NCBI GenBank assembly: GCA_002428885.1
Contig: DIYE01000152.1
Span: 1-10,898 of the forward strand
Reading direction: 5' to 3'
Origin: Alphaproteobacteria bacterium UBA6062
GTDB lineage: Bacteria; Pseudomonadota; Alphaproteobacteria; Sneathiellales; Sneathiellaceae
DNA length: 10,898 nucleotides
Shown: positions 6,354 to 10,898 of the stretch, one piece after another
Layout of the letters: each line of letters begins with the position of its first letter
Position numbering within the stretch: the first letter of the stretch is position 1
Made by a program: the position numbers and the translations under genes
The notes under the pieces: generated by a model
Told to the model about the DNA's origin: nothing
What the model saw: only the letters and a program-made list of their open reading frames with translations
The model's database searches: none

Positions 6354-7670
6354 TTATCCGGTCGCCGCGAGCTTATCCCGAGGGGTGAGAGAGGTTCCAT
6401 TTCCGCGTTTGATTGCGTCATCCAGGGCTTCGCCATCCTCAATTTCAGCAAGTCCCATTTCCACGACGGCATGTACCGGTGTATCCAGACCGGGTACCGA
6501 AAATTCCGTCATTCGGGAGACGCCATAAACACGATTAAGGGCTATGCGAGCATCTTCAAGTCCTGTTGAGGGCAGAACAATAACAAATTGTCCACTTTTA
6601 TACCGGCAGCAGATATCTTCTCCGCGCACCAGATGGGAAACAACGTTTCCTACTTGCCTCAATACATGATCTCCGGCTGGATAACCATGTTTCCCATTCA
6701 GGTCAGCCAGGTTACTGATGGATAATGTTGCTACAGAAAGGGATTTTCCCTCGGCTAGATGATCTTTAAGCAGGGTTTCGAAGTGAGCCCGCATGAAGCC
6801 GTATGAGTAAAGGCCTGTCGGGCCGTCGGTCAAAGGGAGTGGTTTTGACGCCTTGAACAGTCTTTGTAGTGAGTATCGGTATTCTGCCTGTTGGATAAGC
6901 AGGGCTGCTCTGGCTTTCAGGTTATCCATTTCCGCCGGATTAACGACGATGTCGGAAGCGCCGTGGACATAAGCCGCTTCACGGTTGCTTTCGTAATCAA
7001 GGACAAAAATAACAGGCAGATTAAATAGTTTACTGTCAGCACGTATGTCATTACATAGGCGAAGATTAACGTCTCCCTGGCCTGTGCCCAGGATAATCAC
7101 GGCGTCAAAGCGCTTTTCCTGCAATTCCACCATAGCAGCCTCGACAGTTTGGCAAACATGCGCTTTTGATCGGGCGTCAAGCTGCAGGAGAATTGTCCCC
7201 AACGTATCGCTCTGGGCCCCAACAAGGAGAATTTTCTTCTCCTGCAGGCAGAGATCCGGCGTAGATACTTCTTCAGCCCCCAATCCATATTTTCCTGTGG
7301 TTTCTGATCGACGGAAGAATTCACGCCGCATGACCTGAAGACGGATCAGAGACGCGATGCGCTTTTCCAGCTCCATCGTGCAATAGCTCTCGGGTATGGA
7401 CTGGATCTTCTCCGGCAGGGGATTATCTCCGATGATGAGAACCGGACAGGGAAGCCTTTCAAACCGAGATTGCAGCTCTGCTTGTGATAGCGCCACGCCA
7501 TCAGCAATCAACAGGACGAGGTCATGAGTTTCCGTTACCATTTTACTGGCGTCAAAAGTCGCATAAGAACAATAGGTCGCGGCATATCCACATTGAACCA
7601 GGTGGTTCTTTAGCGTGTCTTCTTCGTGATCTGCGATGATCAGAATATGGGCGGAAACAGGCATTCTCAT
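6354..7670 (-). CDS. PleD-like protein with two receiver-like domains and a degenerate GGDEF domain
   Basis: The 438 residues show the PleD layout: receiver-like domain 1 (about 7-115), receiver-like domain 2 (about 145-262, starting KKILLVGAQSD), and a GGDEF-type domain (about 278-432) opening with DGPTGLYSYGFM. Active members make c-di-GMP from GTP. Here the signature RY-GG(D/E)EF is RYKSGQF (KSGQF at 358-362), and the metal-binding Asp of the DxDxFK segment is Ser (LSISNLADLN, 316-325). N325 and D334 remain. The product-binding I-site RxxD is intact as RGED (349-352), five residues before the motif as in PleD. Receiver 1 reads DLVLLIADG, with Ile55 where the phospho-Asp is expected; receiver 2 reads DAVIILGTG, also lacking it. 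I infer a c-di-GMP-responsive or scaffold protein, not a cyclase. The ATG at 7670 has GGGAAAG upstream; a second ATG at 7664 is possible. No membrane segment is present. Confidence 0.88.
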   Translation of the reverse strand: MRMPVSAHILIIADHEEDTLKNHLVQCGYAATYCSYATFDASKMVTETHDLVLLIADGVALSQAELQSRFERLPCPVLIIGDNPLPEKIQSIPESYCTMELEKRIASLIRLQVMRREFFRRSETTGKYGLGAEEVSTPDLCLQEKKILLVGAQSDTLGTILLQLDARSKAHVCQTVEAAMVELQEKRFDAVIILGTGQGDVNLRLCNDIRADSKLFNLPVIFVLDYESNREAAYVHGASDIVVNPAEMDNLKARAALLIQQAEYRYSLQRLFKASKPLPLTDGPTGLYSYGFMRAHFETLLKDHLAEGKSLSVATLSISNLADLNGKHGYPAGDHVLRQVGNVVSHLVRGEDICCRYKSGQFVIVLPSTGLEDARIALNRVYGVSRMTEFSVPGLDTPVHAVVEMGLAEIEDGEALDDAIKRGNGTSLTPRDKLAATG

Positions 7671-7762
7671 TCTTTCCCAGATAAATATTCCCGCTATTGG
7701 AACAGAAATTTGTTAAAATTGTCTTCTTTTTTGAAGCGTTTCCGGATTGCCGGTTAGATGGC

Positions 7763-7791
7763 TTGATTTTGAAGAGCGTCCGGTGAATGAT
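7763..7791 (+). promoter_or_regulatory. Possible promoter for the short-chain dehydrogenase
   Basis: TTGATT (7763-7768) and AATGAT (7786-7791) are 17 bp apart, each matching 4 of 6 consensus positions, and would place the transcript start near 7798. It sits in the 159-bp gap between the divergent PleD-like and SDR genes. I found no equally good promoter for the minus strand there. Weak evidence. Confidence 0.2.
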
Positions 7792-7829
7792 GGCGCCAAT
7801 TCGAACAATAAATAAACAGGAGACTGAAC

Positions 7830-8597
7830 GTGATATCACCGACATTTTTGGAGGGAAAACACGCGATGGTAACCGGTGCTTCATCCGGTTTAGGCTGGCA
7901 GTTCGCCCTGACACTGGCCCGGGCCGGTGCAAAGGTATCTCTGGCGGCACGCAGCACCGACAAACTCGAAGCCCTTGCAGGGGAAATTGAAGGTTTTGAC
8001 GGGCGGGCGCTTCCGGTTCATATGGATGTAACAGATGTCAGCGGTATCCAAAATGCCGTTTCCGCAGCAGAAACCGAATTAGGACCGGTCAATATTCTGG
8101 TTAATAATTCAGGGATTAGCGCCCTAAGCCCGTCGGAGAAAATCAGCGAAGCGGACTTCGATGCCGTTATGGACACAAATGCCAAAGGAGCCTTTTTCGT
8201 TGCTCAGGCCGTTGGTCGAAGCATGATCAAGCACGGTCACGGCGGCAAAATTATCAATATCGCTTCCGTTGCCTCCAAACGGGTATTAAAGCAGAATATC
8301 GCTTATTGCATGTCCAAAGCGGCCGTTGCTCATATGACGGCAGCCTTGGCGGACGAATGGGCCAGGTACAAAATCAATGTGAATGGTATTAATCCCGGCT
8401 ATATCGTGACCGGCATCAACCGGGATTATTGGGAAACTGATCACGGTAAGAAACTGATCGATAAACTGCCCCGGCGCCGGGTTGGAGAACCGGAGGTACT
8501 TGACGGAACACTGCTGTTACTGGCAGGACCGGGATCCGACTTTATGAATGGCAGCATGATTGAAGTAGATGACGGGCTTACCGCAAAAGGATTTTAA
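7830..8597 (+). CDS. Short-chain dehydrogenase/reductase (classical SDR)
   Basis: A 255-residue classical SDR, a Rossmann-fold NAD(P)-dependent oxidoreductase acting on alcohols, ketones or sugars. Visible motifs are TGASSGLG (15-22) for cofactor binding, D66 in HMDVTD for the adenine ring, NNSG (92-95), N117, and the catalytic S146 in NIAS with Y159 and K163 in AYCMSK. INPGYIVTGI (187-196) is the usual motif after the active site, and the C-terminus GSMIEVDDGL is typical. The Arg after beta-2 (AARSTDKL) hints at NADP(H) preference, an inference only. The start is GTG at 7830, chosen because AGGAG (7818-7822) lies 7 nt upstream and the family's start spacing fits; the ATG at 7866 is too close to the glycine motif. 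The gene stands alone, with its own terminator at 8609-8639. The substrate is not predictable. Confidence 0.93.
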   Translation: MISPTFLEGKHAMVTGASSGLGWQFALTLARAGAKVSLAARSTDKLEALAGEIEGFDGRALPVHMDVTDVSGIQNAVSAAETELGPVNILVNNSGISALSPSEKISEADFDAVMDTNAKGAFFVAQAVGRSMIKHGHGGKIINIASVASKRVLKQNIAYCMSKAAVAHMTAALADEWARYKINVNGINPGYIVTGINRDYWETDHGKKLIDKLPRRRVGEPEVLDGTLLLLAGPGSDFMNGSMIEVDDGLTAKGF

Positions 8598-8608
8598 GAA
8601 ATAGCGAG

Positions 8609-8639
8609 CCGGAGCCTTATTTATTGAGCTCCGGTTTTT
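8609..8639 (+). terminator. Intrinsic terminator of the SDR gene
   Basis: CCGGAGC (8609-8615) and GCTCCGG (8628-8634) form a perfect 7-bp GC-rich stem with a 12-nt AT-rich loop, followed by TTTTT (8635-8639). It begins 11 nt after the SDR stop codon. The stop codon of the converging small gene (complement of 8621-8623) lies in the loop. The minus direction lacks a U-tract, so this acts mainly on plus-strand transcripts. Confidence 0.85.
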
Positions 8640-8845
8640 CCAGGCCTCAGGTTAAGGGCAACGATAGCCTGCTTGGCTTCTTCATCTTCCATATCACTCA
8701 TGGAAGCAAGCAGCATGGAAGCCCCCGTAACGCCTTCCTTGTGAGCAACCAATTTGGTGTGCCCCGCACCCAGAGCCTCTTCCACCGTCTCAAAATAACA
8801 TTCCTCAATCATCTCCATGATTGAAGGATCAATATCAACACTCAT
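8621..8845 (-). CDS. Hypothetical 74-residue acidic protein
   Basis: I do not recognise this protein. It begins MSVDIDPSIMEMIEECYFET, continues with a charged helical stretch, a small central segment HTKLVAHKEGVTGASMLL, and ends with DMEDEEAKQAIVALNL and a short basic tail. No signal peptide, membrane segment or metal-binding cluster is evident. The reading frame is open to 8878, but the ATG at 8845 is preferred: AGGAAG (8858-8853) lies 7 nt upstream, and the extra 11 residues (MGGWYQVGSNR) look like untranslated leader. It converges on the SDR gene and its stop codon falls in that gene's terminator loop. Gene reality rests on the ribosome binding site and protein-like composition. Confidence 0.65.
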   Translation of the reverse strand: MSVDIDPSIMEMIEECYFETVEEALGAGHTKLVAHKEGVTGASMLLASMSDMEDEEAKQAIVALNLRPGKTGAQ

Positions 8846-9072
8846 CCGGTTGCTTCCTACTTGGTACCAGCCGCCCACGTTATGCTTTTTGTTTTAAAAT
8901 AAGATGAAAATTGCGGACCTGTAAAGCCGTCTAAATGCTTCCTATCAAACATTATCTTGTGTGTAATATGCTTATTTTCCACGCTAATGTATTGGAAGAT
9001 AAAACCATTCATTGAAAGGTCTCCAATTCTTCCCAAATCCGGTTTTTTATATGTACTCGGATAGGTGGAATT
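8846..9072. other. AT-rich divergent intergenic region
   Basis: This 227-bp gap separates the small minus-strand gene from the racemase-family gene. By hand count, the two 60-base rows from 8881 to 9000 contain 19 G+C each, well below the neighbouring genes. No open frame of note, tRNA or clear terminator is seen. It includes the candidate minus-strand promoter at 8896-8925 and a T-run before TATATG at 9048-9053 that could be a -10 element without a matching -35. Confidence 0.6.
8896..8925 (-). promoter_or_regulatory. Possible promoter for the 74-residue gene
   Basis: Read on the minus strand, TTTACA (8925-8920) and TATTTT (8901-8896) are separated by 18 bp, matching 5 of 6 and 4 of 6 consensus positions. 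The transcript would start near 8889, about 45 nt before the ATG at 8845. AT-rich DNA produces such matches by chance. Confidence 0.25.
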
Positions 9073-10074
9073 ATGTGTCCTAAAAAGAATTTTCTAGTTA
9101 TCGGCGGTGGTGTTGGACCGGCGGCTGGTGTGATGTTTCATGATAAAATTGTTAATATGGCTGATAATCGGAGAATGGCAGATCAGGGGCATGCACCCGT
9201 TATTCACCTCTCGATGTCTCCTTACGTTCTGGATCGAACGAAGTTTCTTCTGGAAAATCCAGATCTGAGTATTCCAAATCCAGGCATTAACATGGGACTA
9301 GCAGTTAGGGAAGCCTGCAAAGCTTATGAGTGTGCTGCTCAAAATTTCGTTGTCGGCGTGCCTTGCAATACATTCCATTCTCCTGCTGTTTATTCCGCAT
9401 ACGAGAGCTCTTTACGACATCCTAGAATAAAGCTGATTAACATGATTGGAGAAACGGCTTGCCATCCAATGCTGGAGGAAAATGACCGGAATCACGTGGA
9501 AAAAATCATCCTGCTATCGACCAGAGGTACAAGAGACACAGGAGTGTATGACCGATATTTTAAAACTATACCCCTAACCAAATGTAGTGGAGGTCCAAAA
9601 AATTCAGAAAGTGATCTTCAGAAAACCTACTTCAGTGGCGAGACCGCCTCTGTAAAGAAAGATGTCGTTCAGGCAAATATGCAGGGAGCGGTAATGGCAG
9701 CTATTTACGATCCGGTGCATGGTGTTAAAGGTAAAGAGCCAAACTTGAAAAGGGCCTTTGAATTGTTTGAGGCTGTTGTTGAAATATTGGTAGGAGATAG
9801 CGATCCCAATAACTGCCGGGTGATTATGGGATGCACCGAAATACCATTAGCCTATCTAAAAAGAAAACAGGAGGACCCTCTTGTTTTGGAAGATTTTAAA
9901 AACTATGTCGATCCCATGGATTGTCTGGCAAAGGCAATGATACTTGCTGGAGGTTACGCTCTCAAAACGAATTCAAAAGGAGATGTTGAGAGTGCTGAGA
10001 TCCCTCAAATAAATAAACAGAATGCGGAAGAGTTTACTAGGGATTTGGCTCCTATCCTCAGAGCACGTCTTTAA
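9073..10074 (+). CDS. Aspartate/glutamate racemase family protein, unusually long
   Basis: Members of this family are cofactor-independent amino-acid racemases that use two cysteines to remove and replace the alpha proton. Both are present: C98 in GVPCNTFHS and C254 in MGCTEIPLAYL, matching the PCNTxH and GCTE blocks of aspartate racemases. The N-terminus VIGGGVGPAAGVMFHDKIV (9-27) is the usual opening. STRGTRDTGVYDRYF (149-163) and the IYDPVHGVKG block (211-220) also fit. At 333 residues it is about 100 longer than typical family members (roughly 230), with extra sequence around 30-80, 165-200 and the tail after about 293. Substrate is uncertain: aspartate, glutamate, or a non-racemase relative. 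The ATG at 9073 follows AGGTGG (9063-9068) at 4-nt spacing. Base composition is clearly lower in GC than the flanking genes, suggesting transfer. Confidence 0.88.
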   Translation: MCPKKNFLVIGGGVGPAAGVMFHDKIVNMADNRRMADQGHAPVIHLSMSPYVLDRTKFLLENPDLSIPNPGINMGLAVREACKAYECAAQNFVVGVPCNTFHSPAVYSAYESSLRHPRIKLINMIGETACHPMLEENDRNHVEKIILLSTRGTRDTGVYDRYFKTIPLTKCSGGPKNSESDLQKTYFSGETASVKKDVVQANMQGAVMAAIYDPVHGVKGKEPNLKRAFELFEAVVEILVGDSDPNNCRVIMGCTEIPLAYLKRKQEDPLVLEDFKNYVDPMDCLAKAMILAGGYALKTNSKGDVESAEIPQINKQNAEEFTRDLAPILRARL

Positions 10075-10097
10075 CCCTGCTTTCTCCTTGCGCACCT

Positions 10098-10150
10098 GCT
10101 TCCCTTCAGAATATAGTTTCAAATAAAACTATTTAAGAAAAGAGGGAAGC
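10098..10150 (+). promoter_or_regulatory. Nested inverted repeats in the leader of the PhzS-like gene
   Basis: The outer arms GCTTCCCT (10098-10105) and AGGGAAGC (10143-10150) are a perfect 8-bp match, and the 3' arm is the Shine-Dalgarno, ending directly at the ATG (10151). Inside lies ATAGTTT (10113-10119) / AAACTAT (10126-10132) with a 6-nt loop. Together they could form a two-stem leader that masks the ribosome binding site. Alternatively the inner AT-rich palindrome may be a regulator operator. No poly-T tract follows, so it is not a normal terminator. Confidence 0.45.
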
Positions 10151-10898
10151 ATGGGAGCGCAGAAACCGGAAGGGATTATTGCAGGGGGCGGGTTGGTCGG
10201 ATTGACGCTGGCCCTTGCGCTGCATCAGATCGGTATCAAAGTCCGGATCTATGAAACGGTTCCCGATATTCAGCCGCTGGGTGTCGGGATCAATCTGCTG
10301 CCCCATTCGGTTCAAAACCTTGCCAAACTTGGTTTGCTTGAAGATTTGGAAAAGGTTGCCGTGAAAACCTCCAGCCTCAGCTACTACACAGATGACGGCA
10401 AGATAATTTGGCAGGAACCAAGGGGCCTGGATGCCGGCTACGATGTTCCGCAATTCTCCATTCACCGCGGTGATTTTCATATGATCCTTCTCAAGCATGT
10501 GAGGGAAAGGTTGGGAGAAGACGTTCTGTTCATGGATCATCGCTTTGACCGGTTTGAACAGGATGAGGAAAGCGTCACCGCTTACTTCACCGATCATTCC
10601 GGCGAGAAGGAGCAGGGATCTGCGACGGCTGACTTCCTGATCGGTGCGGACGGCATTCATTCGCGTCTTCGCCGGATTTTCTATCCCGATGAAGGGCCGC
10701 CTCATTATTCCGGGCAGATGCTCTGGCGCGGTGTTACCGAGATGGAACCCTACAAGGATGGTCGTTCCATGTTTATGGCGGGACATAATGACGTGAAGCT
10801 GGTGGCCTATCCGATCCGGGCGGAAAGTGCGAAACGCGGTAAATCCTATATCAACTGGATTGCCGAAAAACGCATACCGTCGGACCTGGCAGGCCGTC
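10151..10898 (+). CDS. PhzS-like FAD-dependent monooxygenase, N-terminal part (cut off by window edge)
   Basis: A class A flavoprotein hydroxylase, which uses NAD(P)H and O2 to hydroxylate aromatic substrates. The first 249 residues are present. Visible are the FAD dinucleotide motif GIIAGGGLVGLTLALAL (8-24, a GxGxxG variant), an acidic residue ending beta-2 (IYETVPD), PLGVGINLLPHSV (42-54), WQEPRGLDAGYDVPQFSIHRGDF (86-108) and the second FAD motif GADGIHSRLRR (about 165-175), then MLWRGVTEM and AYPIRAE. The run of PLGVGIN, EPRG.xAG, SIHRG and WRGVTE blocks resembles PhzS, the pyocyanin-pathway monooxygenase, as I recall it, more than salicylate hydroxylase. No phenazine genes are in view, so that pathway is not claimed. 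The ATG follows AGAGGGAAGC directly. The C-terminal third is outside the window. Confidence 0.9.
   Translation, partial: MGAQKPEGIIAGGGLVGLTLALALHQIGIKVRIYETVPDIQPLGVGINLLPHSVQNLAKLGLLEDLEKVAVKTSSLSYYTDDGKIIWQEPRGLDAGYDVPQFSIHRGDFHMILLKHVRERLGEDVLFMDHRFDRFEQDEESVTAYFTDHSGEKEQGSATADFLIGADGIHSRLRRIFYPDEGPPHYSGQMLWRGVTEMEPYKDGRSMFMAGHNDVKLVAYPIRAESAKRGKSYINWIAEKRIPSDLAGR

Noticed and set aside
8846..8878. ATG at 8878 as the start of the small minus-strand protein
   Set aside because: The ATG at 8845 has AGGAAG at 7-nt spacing; the extra 11 residues overlap that ribosome binding site and look untranslated.
7807..10020. The 13-mer AATAAATAAACAG occurs at 7807-7819 and again at 10008-10020
   Set aside because: One copy is a leader and the other is inside racemase coding sequence. 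Both are in AT-rich context, with no longer flanking match, so this is most likely chance rather than a mobile-element repeat.
10133..10786. Open minus-strand frame of 217 codons at the right end
   Set aside because: It is antisense to the PhzS-like gene, whose FAD motifs are unmistakable; the frame is a shadow.
1..10898. A defence system, CRISPR array or biosynthetic cluster
   Set aside because: No repeat-spacer array, Cas, restriction, toxin-antitoxin or multi-enzyme assembly genes were found; the right-hand genes look like separate units.

Overview
The window looks like chromosomal DNA from an alphaproteobacterium of moderate GC. The divergent recG / sdhE-mfd block at the left is an arrangement I associate with that class, and the PleD-like protein and FrnE-type DsbA fit it. 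I cannot assign a genus; a marine Rhodospirillales or Sneathiella-like lineage is only a guess. I see no CRISPR array, rRNA, tRNA, insertion sequence or phage module.

Layout. Bases 1-642 (minus strand) hold the first 214 codons of recG, cut off by the window edge. Diverging from it are sdhE (756-1049) and mfd (1042-4536), which overlap by 8 bp. RecG and Mfd both act on stalled replication or transcription; SdhE attaches FAD to succinate dehydrogenase. A nitrilase-superfamily amidohydrolase (4590-5399) and a DUF2164 protein (5389-5628) follow on the same strand, overlapping by 11 bp. They end at a 10-bp inverted repeat shared with the 3' end of the converging dsbA-like gene (6285-5638).

Upstream of the dsbA-like gene on the minus strand lies a PleD-like protein (7670-6354) with two receiver-like domains and a GGDEF domain. 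Its catalytic motif is destroyed, but the RxxD c-di-GMP inhibitory-site signature remains. Diverging from it is a short-chain dehydrogenase (7830-8597) with a GTG start, closed by a clear intrinsic terminator whose loop contains the stop codon of a converging 74-residue orphan protein (8845-8621).

From about 8880 to 10140 the DNA becomes AT-rich. It carries an unusually long aspartate/glutamate racemase-family gene (9073-10074) with both catalytic cysteines, probably an acquired segment. Typical composition returns at a PhzS-like FAD monooxygenase (10151 onward), cut off by the right edge. Its leader contains nested inverted repeats, the outer one covering its ribosome binding site.

The left half is housekeeping DNA repair plus accessory metabolism. 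The right half looks like a mosaic of single-gene units. I did not find a convincing multi-gene novel system. The points most worth following are the catalytically degenerate c-di-GMP-type protein, the two leaders that could mask a ribosome binding site, and the AT-rich racemase island.
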